Assembly (NCBI GenBank): GCA_013368445.1
Contig: JAACJO010000028.1
Location: 248,001-312,000, forward strand
Reading direction: 5' to 3'
Length of the DNA stretch: 64,000 nucleotides
From: Leucocoprinus leucothites
Taxonomy: Eukaryota > Basidiomycota > Agaricomycetes > Agaricales > Agaricaceae
Within the stretch, counting starts at the first letter, position 1, and each line of letters starts with the position of its first letter. This document shows, piece after piece, positions 19,546 to 29,839 of the stretch. The notes below the pieces were generated by a model, which saw nothing but the letters and a program-made list of their open reading frames with translations, was not told the DNA's origin and searched no databases. The position numbers were made by a program, and so were the translations under genes.

Positions 19546-22500
19546 ACTTTAACTTACGTTCACAGATGATTATCTTATATAAGACCCATTCTTTGACAAG
19601 AGTGGGTAAACCATTGCGACATTCAAATCCTAGGCTTGTTTAACCGGGGTAACTATATTCATCTCCTTAACATATACTCTGACTCGTCATCATTGGCAAT
19701 AAATTTCCTCTCTACAAATTTCATTGACATTCCCAATATCATATACATGGGAGGTGACTTTAATTGCTGCTCCCCAGAATGGGATCCTTTAGTCACCCAT
19801 GTCCCTCAGTCTGCCATAACTCTAATGGAGCTAGCGGATTGTTTCAATCTTTCCAGGTCTACACCTACCGCCTTTTCCCCAACCCATTTCTCGTCTATCG
19901 AAAATTATGACAATACAGTTATTGATCTCATTTTTTGTGCTAACAATTCCACTTCACATATCATTGACGCAAATTCAAGACTACCTTCAGATCACACACC
20001 TCTGCTTATGGATCTTCCAATTTGCCCAGATTATATCAATTATAAAAAACATGTACTCCCAAAAGATAGTGATGAAGAGACCGCTTTCATTTCCCAGGTC
20101 TCAGAGCATCTTGCGGCCATAGACTGTTTGAACATTCATTCCATTTCGTGTTTTTCACAATATTTCCCACTCTATTTCTAGTACTCTATCTGATTCTTGG
20201 AATTCGAACTCTAAAACTGTTTGGATCACTAACCAGTCGAAAGAATGGTGGACCCCTCACTGTTCTGAGACTCTACTTGCGTACCGAAAATCAAAAGATC
20301 GGAAGGACTGGTGAGCGTTTAGGACAGCCACACGAACTGCCAAATGCTCTTTCTTTGATGAGCATATTCATGAAATCGCCTCAAACAACAAATAACCCTG
20401 GGACCTTATGGAATGGGTCAAACAGCGGAAACTCCCTGCCATCGAGGGCATTAGGTACCAAGGATGCCCTTGCAACAATCTTCCAGACTTGTGGAATGTG
20501 CTCCACTCGTCATATAATTCTGCGTTGGGCTGCCCGGTAAGCCCTCAGATTCTTAATGAAATAAAAACCCTTCCTCCTCGATCTTGGGCAAACTTCTCTG
20601 CCCTTGAACTCACTGAATCCCTACAATCTTGCACTAATGCCTCAGCACCCGGCCCTGATCACGTCTCATGGAAACATCTGAAGTCAATCGTTGCTCATAA
20701 TGATTGCTTAAAGAACATCATACTTATCACTAATGCATGCATACATCTTTCTTATTGGCCAAGTCACTTCAAAGACTCGGTTTCCATCATCATTCCTAAG
20801 CCGAATAAAATGGCCTATGATACCCCAAAAGTGTTCCGCCCCATTGTCCTACTGAACACTTTAGGCAAACTAATCGAAAAAATGATTGCACGACGCATGC
20901 AATTTGAAGCAGTATCCATAGACGTCCTTCATCCAAACCAAATGGGTGGAGTTATTCAGTACTCTACTGAGGATGCCGGTGTTTTCCTCACCCACATCAT
21001 TTGGACTGGTTGGGCCAAAGGTATGATCACTAGTGTTTGCGCTTTCGACATTGCCCAATTTTTCCCTTCCCTTAATCACGAAATTCTTACTGACATCTTA
21101 CAATGCCAAGGGTTTGCACCAGAGCTTGTAAAATTCTTCTCTCATTACCTCATAGGTCGATTGACTCAATTCATGTGGAATACCTTCCTGTCTGATGCTC
21201 ATGATGTGGATGTTGGCATAGGGCAAGGTTCAGCTCTTTCACCCATACTATCGGTGCTTTATTTAGCGCCTCTCATGTTCATGTTCGAGCAACGTGCTCG
21301 TCTACAATCTATCCTATCCTCCCTTTTATCTTTTGTTGATGATGGGCTCTGTATATCTCAAGTGAAGAATTATACTAACACAACATCTTCCCTTAAAGCA
21401 GCCTACTCCATCATTAATTCCATATGCACCGACCTCGGACTAGTCGTAGAACACAACAAATCTGAAGTCTTCCATTTTTCTTGACGACACAATGATACAA
21501 ATCCCCCTCTAGACTTGTCTGAAGTCAGTGGCCCCATTCTTCATCCTAAATGCTTTTGGCGTTACCTGGACTTCTACTTTGACCGTCAACTTTCATTCCA
21601 GGAACATGTTTGATACTACTCTACCAAGGCATTATCCACTGTGAAAGCTATGGGTATGCTAGGTAACTCTACCTGCAGCCTCCTTCCCCTCCAGAAACGG
21701 CTTCTATATAGGTCATGTGTTGTCCCAGTGGCAACATATGGCTTTTGACTATGGTACTTTGAAGGCACTCGTAATAAAGCATTACTCAAGTCCCTATCAT
21801 CCATGCAAAGGTGTGTGGCTATTTGGATCATAGGCGCCTTCCGTACATCTCCATCCGGTGGAGCTGAAAGTATTGCCGGTCTCATTCCAATTCACCTTCA
21901 TCTTTGTAAATTAGCCATTCGTTCATCGTATCGAGTCTCTACTTTACCCTCTAATCATGCATTACATTCCCTTTTATCTGACCGATTTTCCCTTAATTCT
22001 CTCCCTCATCCCCAATCACTTCGTCTTCTCACTACGGCCAAAAAAGCTAAAGTCAAAGGCCCCATTATTGATGTAGACAACTCTCTCTCTCAATTGTCTG
22101 ATTCCTTTTCCCCCTTCTCTTCTGAATCCAAGCCTGGTTCTTGTCTTATGGACATCTTTCCTGATTCCATTCATTTCCATCCCTGTAATCGCTCGGACAA
22201 ACATGAAACGTATAAACATGTTTTGTCTCTCAACTCGGTTTTTTCCTCCTCTTCTTCGAATCGTAATTGTATTTCAGTCGTCACTGATGCCTCTGTACCC
22301 CTTGTAGGTTCCCTTCAGGCAGTTTCGGCGGCACATCTATATCGCGGTGGACGACAAGTGTCCCATGCAAAACAAGCAAGCAGTCGGGCTTCATCCACGG
22401 ACGCTGAACTCTACTCCATTCAAATTGGCATTGCCAAAGCTATTTCCCTCCAATGCGACCATATCATCCTCATCACCAACTGTCTCCCAGCAGCCAAGTT

Positions 22501-23239
22501 GGCAGTCGACCCCTCCATCCATTCAAGCCAGTCGCAGTCAATTCAAGTCTGCTGGCTTCTATCCGATTGGCTCACAGCTAAACCATCACGATCCATCAAC
22601 TTTTGGGACATTCCTTCCAAATGGCATTGGAATTCTCATCTCAAAGTCCATAATGATGTCACCTCCATGCGTATACACGCCCCTCTCCACACGGGTGCCA
22701 CCCTTGACTTTTTACGATGCAAAGCCACCAACGATTGCCAGAAATCCTGGGAATCTACATTTTGGAAGAAGAAGTACCACAGCAACAGTTTCCTTCTCTC
22801 CAAGAAAAATTGTAAATTCCTCATTCCCACCTATGTCAAGGGAGGCACATGGCTTCCCTTAGCCAATGAATCGCCATCATTATGCGCTTGCATGACTCGG
22901 GCCATTCTAAATCATGCTCCGATCAGAGCTTATCATGAGAAGTTCTTCCCTCTTGAACCAATACCATGTCGTTGTGGATATCACCTGGAATCACGACATC
23001 ACATCCTGTGTTACTGCCCTCTCTATCCCATCCGCACTCCATGGGTGCAATGCGCCTTTCCTCAATACAAGTTCCTCGTCGAATTCTTGAAAAAGAATCC
23101 AGCCACTTTTGCTTTCACCAATCATGACATGCGTCCACTGCCACCTCAAGCCCCTGTGCCCGCCGAACCAAATGAAGGTGAACTATATTCCTTTATCTCA
23201 TCTTTTCTCTTTTCTTTCGAGTCCAATCTCTGTGTATAA
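19546..23239 (+). pseudogene. B ORF2, decayed
   Basis: Keeps recognisable GGDFNCCSPEWDP and SDH (endonuclease), PGPDH, FDIAQFFPSL, GQGSALSPILS, FVDDG (reverse transcriptase), TDAS, DAELYS, ITNCL, HNDVT (RNase H; the third acidic residue is Asn) and CRCGYHLESRHHILCYC. Damage: part of the endonuclease missing, a +1 frameshift near 20155, stops at 20312-20314, 20393-20395, 21482-21484, 21611-21613 and 21746-21748. Four of these five are TGA at a position where the intact copy has Arg. ORF2 end at 23237-23239. Confidence 0.85.
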
Positions 23240-23440
23240 CACCTCGTTCTATAGTCTCTCCCAAGTCTTCTCTATTTTGCTGGACTAATTGTGTATAGTC
23301 TATGTCTTAAGCAGTCTCCGACTGCTTTGTGTACCCCAGCTTGCTGTAGTGTACCGTCTATTTGTAATATTTAGTTGAAAGCAGACTGCAATTGAGCACT
23401 GCTATATAAATCCATTGATTTAAAAATAAATAAAAAAAAA
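19546..23440 (+). mobile_element. B-4: ORF2 and 3' UTR of B
   Basis: Begins in the endonuclease domain (ACTTTAACTTACG) and runs through reverse transcriptase, RNase H and 3' UTR to an A-rich tail 23422-23440. The 3' UTR hairpin (23309-23327) shows a paired change, AAGCAGTC/GACTGCTT. Right flank is an LTR fragment. Confidence 0.85.
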
Positions 23441-23671
23441 CAGATAAACGAAAAGTAAATAGACAACAACAAATGCAATGTGACAGAGAACGATAAACAT
23501 AAATGGAATGGTGGAAACGAATATGCGCAAATGAAAGGAGGATAGAATGATGAGCGGAGACAGGTTGCGAAATATTTATAGAAATGATTGATAATGAAAA
23601 ATCGCGGGAATCAGAAATCGAAAAAATAGTCGGAGATCAAATTGGAGAGGTTGCGATTGCAGATTGTGACA
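23441..23671 (-). mobile_element. LTR-1: 5' part of a solo LTR, same family as 61263-61808
   Basis: The reverse complement starts TGTCACAATCTGCAATCG at 23671 and follows the first ~235 nt of the LTR at 61263-61808, including its TATAAATA box. CG-to-CA differences at several sites indicate CpG decay. Truncated at 23441 by the B-4 tail. Flanked on the right by A1 gag (CTGGG). Confidence 0.8.
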
Positions 23672-24180
23672 CTGGGCTCTGTTTCTTCTCCTGCTTTGTT
23701 GGGAGCTTTCCTCAAGGCCCCCTTCCAGAGGCCACCACTGCTGTACTCGTTCCGACGCTTGTTACGTTGGTTGCGGAGATCTTCAACCAGGGCCATGGCA
23801 ATATGGCCCTTGACAGCGAGCGAATGTGTGCCCAGGGATGGGATACATTCTCTGATTTCATGTGGGACTGTGCCTCTAGAGTCAAAGAGGCCCACCCTAA
23901 TTGTATGTGTGTCGTCCACAAGGTGACCCATGGATCCGCTGACAAAGCAGGCCCATGTGACATTGACATGGGCTCCCCCAAGGCGCCCACTTTGCCGCCC
24001 CTGGATTGTCAGCCCGCCCTGGCCCGTCCCTCTCTACTGCCCAAGCCAGCACCTGCAAAGGCCCGTGCTAGTGGCAAAGTGCCTGCTCAAGTGCCCCTGC
24101 TCCTAAGGCTAGGTCTGACGGCCAAGCCCGGTGAGCGCCCTTCTCCCCTCAGTGGCTAAGAAGTCGTTTGCTAAGGCTGC

Positions 24181-24794
24181 TTTTTTTTTTCTTTTTTTTT
24201 TTTTTTTAAAATCAATGAATTTATATAGCGGTGCTTGATCACAGTCCGCTTTCAACTAAATAATACAAACTGACAGTACACTACAGCAAGCTGGGGTACA
24301 CAAAGTGGTTGAAGACCACTTAAGAAAAAGACTATATACGATTAGTCCAGCAAAATAGGGAAGACTCAAGAGAGAATATGGAACAAGGTGTTATACACAG
24401 AGATCGGACTCAAGAGAGAAAAGAAGAGAGGAAATGAAAGAATATAGTTCACTTTCATTTGGTTTGGTGGGCACAGGGGCTTGAAGCGGTGGAGGAGGCG
24501 TGTCATGATTGGTGAAGGCAAAAGCAGCCAGGTTCTTTTTCAAAAACTCGATGAGGAACTCGTACTGAGGGAAAGCGCATTGCACCCATTGAGTGCAGAT
24601 GGGATAAAGAGGGCAATAGCATAGGATATGATGTCGTGTTTCCAAACGATGGCCACAACGATAGGATTTGGGTTTGAGGGGAAAGAATCTCTCGTGATAA
24701 GCTCCAATTGGAGTGTGGTTTAGGATAGCCCAAGTCATGCGAGTGCATAGTGAAGGCGATTCATTGGCCAAAGGAAGCCACATGCCCTCCTTGA
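24181..24794 (-). mobile_element. B-5: 5'-truncated B fragment nested in C2
   Basis: Poly(T) 24181-24207 with one C. Duplication TTTGCTAAGGCTGC at 24167-24180 and TTTGCTGAGGCTGC at 24795-24808. Carries the last ~130 codons of ORF2 and the 3' UTR. Its B hairpin (24303-24321) has a paired change, AAGTGGT/ACCACTT. Confidence 0.9.
24391..24794 (-). pseudogene. C-terminal fragment of B ORF2 (~130 aa)
   Basis: Encodes MWLPLANESPSLCTRMTWAI through the Cys/His motif (YRCGHRLETRHHILCYC, first Cys replaced by Tyr) to LESDLCV, stop at 24391. It has no start or catalytic domain; only the tail of the polyprotein survives the 5' truncation. Confidence 0.85.
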
Positions 24795-25349
24795 TTTGCT
24801 GAGGCTGCTCACACCCCAGTGTCTGCAGCAGCGCTTATTAAGCTTGCCCAGTCCCACCCCACCCTCGAGCCTGATCGTGTCGCTGTGATGCATCAGGCCA
24901 CCCTTGCTGATGCGCCTTCTGCAAAGAAGCCCCGCATGACCACGTCGGGCCCCACCCATTGCCAACTCTTCCTCGACTTCACTGGCGATGCCAGTGATAT
25001 CACCTACCTCCACCACAAGGCCATGTGCCTCCTCAATGACTCCCTCACTCACGTGAAGAGCTCTCTTCATGTTGAGAACATTGCCAAGGCATACAACACT
25101 ATCTCGTTGTACACCAGCTCCATCGCCACCGATGCCGAGGCATCAGTGTTTGAATCCGCCCTCCCTTCAGCCTTCACAGCCCTGTTTGAGCTGAAGACGA
25201 AATGTCCCAGGTCCAGGTCTTACCTCAAGATCCTGGATGTCCCTTACTACATGAGTGGTCGCCATCACAATGATACAAACCCCTCTCTGGACCTGTCTGA
25301 AGTCGGCGGCCCCATCTTTTTTTTTTTTTTTTTTTTTTTTAAAATCAGG

Positions 25350-25366
25350 TGACCCCGGAGGGGTCA
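25350..25366 (-). promoter_or_regulatory. A1-specific terminal hairpin
   Basis: TGACCCC and GGGGTCA form a 7 bp stem between ATAAAT and the poly(A). Found in most A1 copies and absent from A2 and B, which have only CATTGATT at this place. Confidence 0.6.
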
Positions 25367-25374
25367 TTTATAAC

Positions 25375-25396
25375 GCGGTGCGCGATAGCAGTCCGC
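25375..25396 (-). promoter_or_regulatory. A1 form of the shared 3'-terminal RNA hairpin
   Basis: GCGG...CCGC outer stem and TGC/GCA inner stem on the minus strand, followed by GTTATAAAT. Same architecture as in B and A2. Confidence 0.6.
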
Positions 25397-25652
25397 GCCC
25401 GACTATCTACTACATGGAGCCGATACCGCTACCGACTACGCAAGAGTATACAACCGGGAATATATATATAAGTCCTGTCCGAAACAATACGCGAGACGAC
25501 AGCAGAAGGGGGGGCTAGGTATGTAACAAATACAAAGAAGAGAAACATATACCGATATCACTGCATCTGATGGCAGGCCTTGTGGTTGGTGAAAGCCCAT
25601 CCGGCGACCGGCGATGGATGGGGAACGATGCGTTGGCACTAGGGAGCTCCCC

Positions 25653-27539
25653 CTAGGCCCGGGACCGACCGACAGAACTGGAATGACTTTGCAGCCAATC
25701 CCGATCAAACCGGTGGCGCCAGAACGCGCACTTGCGGTCAGTAGCGGCATGTTCTTTGCCGCAGTTGACGCACTTGATGTGGGGACAGGGATCCCCGGCG
25801 GGTGTGGGCTGGATGGGAGGGTTGGCCTTCGGCGATCCCTTGCAGCAGGAGGAGGTGGTGCGGTGATTCTCGGACCGATGTGGCCCACCGCATTGCGAAC
25901 ACCTGAGAGCGCGGTTGCGACAGGTGGTGGTAGTGTGACCCCAACGCCAGCATCGTTGACACTGGGGGGTCCCGGGGTGAGCGCGCGCGGCCCTGATCAT
26001 GGACTGCACGCCGTCGAAGTGGAGGTATTTGCCGATCAAGCGCTTAGCGTTAGCGCCTGACTGAGAATCCCAAAGGTCGACCCAAACGGTGGCGGTGTCG
26101 GCTTTGGCGGAGTTGCGCATGATGCGCACGGAGGATACGTTTGCGAATGTCTCCCTGAAGGGAGACACGCGCATACGGTCAGTGATGTGTTGAGTGGTGG
26201 TGCGAGTACCACCAGTGTAGTAGGGGACGTCCAAGATCTTGAGATAGGATCTGGACTTGGGTCGTCTGGTCTTCAACTCGAACGGAGCGTTGAAGGCCGA
26301 TGGGAGGGCAGATTCGATCACCGATACCTCAGCATCAGTGGCGACGGAGCTGGTGTATAACGAGACAGTGTCATACGCCAAGGCGATGTTCTCAATGCGA
26401 AGGGAGCACTTCGCGCGAGTGAGGGAGTCGTTTAAAAGGCGCATGGCCTTGTGGTGGAGGTAGGTGATGTCACCGGCATTGCCAGTGAAATCGAGGAAGA
26501 GTTGGCGCTGGGTGGGGCCCGACGTGGTCATGCGGGGCTTCTTTGCAGAAGGCGCATCAGCGAGGGCGGCCTGATGCATCGCAGCGATGCGATCAGGCTC
26601 GAGGGAGGGGTGAGACTGGGCAAGCTTGATGAGCGCTGCCGCAGACGCCGGGGTGCGTGCGACCTCAGCGAACGACTTCTTAGTCGCCGAGGGTGGAATG
26701 GGCGCTCGCTTGGGAGCAGGGGGCGCTTGGGTGGGCGCTTTGCCACTAGCACGGGCCTTTGCAGGCGCCGGCTTGGGCGGTAAGGGGGGACGGGCCGGGG
26801 CGGGCCGACGATCCGGGGGCGGTAAAGTGGGCGCCTTGGGGGAGCCCATGTCGATGTCACGTGGACCCGCTGACTCAGCAGATCCATGGGTCGCCTCGAG
26901 GACGACGCGCGTCGCTTTAGGGGAGGTCTCGGCCGAGAATCTCTGACCGAAGCCCCCCAGGAAATCCGCGTACGTCTCCCAGCCGTCGGCGTTGAGAGAG
27001 TTCGAGGTGAGCAAGGTGCCGCTCATGTGCAGCTCCTTGGCGAATGAATACGAGGCCTTGGCCAAACAAGTGACCATGCCTTGTGCGTCTTCGACCGGGA
27101 TGTCGTCGGGACTTTCGATGGTATCCAACCACTTAAGGAAGGATATGAGTTTGTTGAGGGCGTTCCTCGGGGTGACCTCCTTCTTCTTCTTTCCCTTGGA
27201 AGAGGACACGGACACGGGAGCCACAGGGGGAGGGGGCGTGATGGGCACGAAAGTGCGTGCACCAACGGTGTAGGGCTGGAGTGGCGACGGGACGTCAGCC
27301 ACTGGAGGAACAGGCGATGGCGACGGGACGTCAGCCAACGACTGGGAGGGGCCAGGCGACGAGACGTCAGCCTGGGAGGGACCGTAGAACCCTCGCACGT
27401 TGAGAGGGTTGTCGTAGGGGTCAAGGTGGTCGTCTTCGGCCATCTCGGCAATGTTGAGCTCGTCGCCAGAGACGGCGGAGGACTCGGATTCGAACGCGGC
27501 AAACTGATTGGCAGTAGCTTTAGACTTGCGCCTACCCAT
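25653..27539 (-). CDS. gag-like protein of A1, intact (628 aa)
   Basis: Uninterrupted from ATG at 27539 (MGRRKSKATANQFAAF). Domains in order: basic tip, acidic Ser-rich stretch, three Pro-rich ADVPSP repeats, FVPITPPPP, helical block (ALNKLISFLKWLDTIES to YADFLGGFGQRF), ATHGSAESAGPRDIDMGSP, Pro/Ala linker, FAEVARTP, conserved GPTQRQLFLDFTGNAG, RRM-like SKSYLKI-type block, then CQRCWRWGHTTTTC, CSQCGGPHRSENH and CVNCGKEHAATDRKC. The C-terminal half is homologous to B ORF1. Its full-length preservation in a 2.3 kb element without ORF2 implies that gag matters for the element's own spread. No enzymatic motif is present. Confidence 0.92.
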   Translation of the reverse strand: MGRRKSKATANQFAAFESESSAVSGDELNIAEMAEDDHLDPYDNPLNVRGFYGPSQADVSSPGPSQSLADVPSPSPVPPVADVPSPLQPYTVGARTFVPITPPPPVAPVSVSSSKGKKKKEVTPRNALNKLISFLKWLDTIESPDDIPVEDAQGMVTCLAKASYSFAKELHMSGTLLTSNSLNADGWETYADFLGGFGQRFSAETSPKATRVVLEATHGSAESAGPRDIDMGSPKAPTLPPPDRRPAPARPPLPPKPAPAKARASGKAPTQAPPAPKRAPIPPSATKKSFAEVARTPASAAALIKLAQSHPSLEPDRIAAMHQAALADAPSAKKPRMTTSGPTQRQLFLDFTGNAGDITYLHHKAMRLLNDSLTRAKCSLRIENIALAYDTVSLYTSSVATDAEVSVIESALPSAFNAPFELKTRRPKSRSYLKILDVPYYTGGTRTTTQHITDRMRVSPFRETFANVSSVRIMRNSAKADTATVWVDLWDSQSGANAKRLIGKYLHFDGVQSMIRAARAHPGTPQCQRCWRWGHTTTTCRNRALRCSQCGGPHRSENHRTTSSCCKGSPKANPPIQPTPAGDPCPHIKCVNCGKEHAATDRKCAFWRHRFDRDWLQSHSSSVGRSRA

Positions 27540-27636
27540 TGTAACGTAGATAGACGATGTAAGGATGCCTCAGAACAAACACCAACTTTCGATGGTGGTG
27601 GTAAGAGGACAAGGAGGGATGGTCGGCGGCCCCATC

Positions 27637-29337
27637 CTTCATCCTAAACGCTTCTGGCGTTATTTGGGTTTTTACTTTGACTGTTGACTCTCATTCCAGG
27701 AACACGTTCACTATTACTCTACCAAGGCATTATCCACTGTGAAAGCTATGGGAATGCTAGGTAACTCTACCCACGGTCTCCTTCCCCTTCAGAAACAGCT
27801 TTTATATAGGTCATGTGTTGTTCTAGTTGTGACATATGGTTTTTGACTATGGTACTTTGAAGGCGCTCGTAACAAGGCGCTACTCAAGTCCCTCTCATCC
27901 ATGCAAAGGCACGCAGCTATCTGGATCACTGGCGCCTTCCGTACATCTCCATCTGGTGGTGCTGAAAGTATTGCTGGTCTTATTCCTATTCATCTTCACC
28001 TCTGTAAATTAGCCATTCGCTCATCGTATCAAGTTTCTACTTTACCCTCTAATCATGCATTACAATCTCTTTTATCTGACAAATTCTCTCTCAATTCCTC
28101 CCCTCATCCCCAATCGCTTCGCTTTCTCACTCTGGCCAAAAAAGCTAAAGTCAAAGGCCCTATTATTGATGTAGATAATTCACTCTCTCATCTGTCTGAT
28201 TCTTTCTCCCCTTTTTCCTCTGAATCTAAGCCTGGTTCTCATCTCATGGACATCTATCCTGATTCCATTCATTTCCATCCTTGTAATCGCTTGGACAAAC
28301 ACAAAACATATAAACATGTATCATCTCTCAACTCGGTTTTTTCCTCTTCCTCTTCAAATCGTAATTGTATTTCAGTGGTTACTGATGCATCTGTTCCTCT
28401 TGTAGGTTCCCTTCAGGCGGTTTTGGTGGCACACTTATATCGCGGCAGAAGACAAGTGTCTCATGCAAAACAGGCAAGTGGCCAGGCTTCATCCACAGAT
28501 GCGGAACTTTACTCCATTCGCATTGGCATTGCTAAAGCCATCTCCCTCCAGTGTGACCATATCATCCTCATCACTGACTGCCTTCCAGCAGCCAAGCTGG
28601 CAGTTGATCCTTCTATCCATTCAAGTCAGTCACAGTCTATTCAAGTTTGTCAACTTCTTTCCAACTGGCTTGCAACAAAGCCATCATGCTCTATCAACTT
28701 TTGGGATGTACCATCCAAGTGGCACTGGAAACCCCATCTTAAAGTCCATAATGACATCACCTCCACAAGTATACATGCCCCTTCTCACACAGGTGCCACC
28801 CTTGACTTTCTACAACACAAATCCACCAATGATTGCCAGAAATCCTGGGAATCCACATTCTGGAAGAAGAAGTACCGCGGCAACGGTTTCCTTCTTTCAA
28901 AGAAAAACCACAAGTTCCTCATTCCCACCTACATCAAGGGAGGCATGTGGCTTCCTTTAACCAACGAATCACCATCACTATGTGCTTGTATGACTTGGGC
29001 CATTCTAAATCATGCTCTGATTGGAGCATATCGTGAGAGATTCTTCCCCCTCAAACCTAAATCCTGTGGTTGTGGCCATCGCCTAGAAACACAACATCAT
29101 ATCCTTTGTTACTGTCCTCTACATCCCATCCGCACTCAATGGGTGCAATGCGCTTTCCCTCAATATGAGTTCCTTGTTGAGTTCTTGAAAAAGAACCCAG
29201 CTACATTCACCTTTACCAATCATGACACACATCCACCGCCACTTCAAGCCCCTGTGCCCGCCAAACCAAATGAAGGTGAACTATATTCTTTCATCTCTTC
29301 TCTCCTTTTTTCTCTTGAGTCTGATCTCTATGTATAA
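27637..29337 (+). pseudogene. B ORF2 3' half of chimera C2
   Basis: Continues ORF2 after A1-6. TGA stops at 27685-27687 and 27844-27846 replace Arg codons. From 27901 it is open for 478 codons: thumb region, RNase H with TDAS, DAELYS and ITDCL, HNDITS, and a Cys/His motif with changes (CGCGHRLETQHHILCYC). Stop at 29335-29337, followed by the B 3' UTR with the B hairpin at 29407-29425. Confidence 0.82.
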
Positions 29338-29533
29338 CACCTCGTTCTATAGTCTCCATCGAGTCTTCTCTATTTTGCTGGACTAATTGTATATAGTCTA
29401 TGTCTTAAGCGGTCGAAGACCGCTTTGTGTACCCCAGCTTGCTGTAGCGTACCGTTAGTTTGTATTATTTAGTTGAAAGCGGACTGCAATCAAGCACCGC
29501 TATATAAATTCATTGATTTTTTTTAAAAAAAAA

Positions 29534-29753
29534 GAAGAGTGTAGATGGGATATAGAGGGCAGTAGCATAGGATATGATGTCGTGTTTCCAGGTGATGGCC
29601 ACAATGACAGGATTTAGGTTTGAGGGGGAAGAATCTCTCACGATATGCTCCAATCGGAGCATGATTTAGAATGGCCCAAGTCATACGAGCGCATAGTGAT
29701 GGTGATTCATTGTCTAAAGGAAGCCACATGCCTCCCCTGACATAGGTGGGAAT
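29534..29753 (-). pseudogene. B ORF2 C-terminal scrap (B-6)
   Basis: About 72 codons on the minus strand (IPTYVRGGMWLPL through CHCGHHLETRHHILCYCPLYPI), cut on the left by the C2 tail and on the right by A2-2. It must be part of an older minus-strand B whose remaining pieces are not adjacent. Confidence 0.75.
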
Positions 29754-29839
29754 CATCCCTCCTTGACCTCTTACCACCACCATCTCTTAGTTGGTGTGCA
29801 GTTAGATGTCTAGTATACACTGATTCTACTCTAGCTAAT

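Larger units (their letters stand above)
23672..25317 (+). pseudogene. A1 gag fused in frame to B ORF2 (reverse transcriptase end)
   Basis: Gag from LGFCFF-like helix (LCFFSCFVGSFPQG) to the Pro-rich linker. A ~25 nt insertion at 24107-24132 of unknown origin shifts the frame. After the nested B-5 the frame is open through GPTHCQLFLDFTG and SRSYLKILDVPYYMSG and passes directly into ORF2 RHHNDTNPSLDLSEVGGP (about residue 734). The zinc knuckles of gag are lost at the join. Frameshift, truncation and nested insertion make it non-functional. Confidence 0.78.
25318..27621 (-). mobile_element. A1-6: complete gag-only element, family A1
   Basis: Full copy of 2.3 kb: poly(T) 25318-25340, both 3' hairpins, intact gag ORF, 82 nt 5' UTR and conserved 5' terminus at 27621. 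Perfect 15 bp duplication GTCGGCGGCCCCATC at 25303-25317 and 27622-27636. No trace of ORF2. It is the best reference copy of A1. Confidence 0.95.
23672..29533 (+). mobile_element. C2: second chimera, A1 gag joined to B ORF2 and B 3' UTR
   Basis: A1 gag 23672-24180 and 24795-25260, then B ORF2 25261-25317 and 27637-29337, B 3' UTR and poly(A) 29525-29533. B-5 (24181-24794) and A1-6 (25318-27621) are nested in it, each with a clear duplication. The gag/ORF2 join at 25260/25261 has no poly(A) between the parts. The left end is cut by the LTR relic. Confidence 0.8.
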
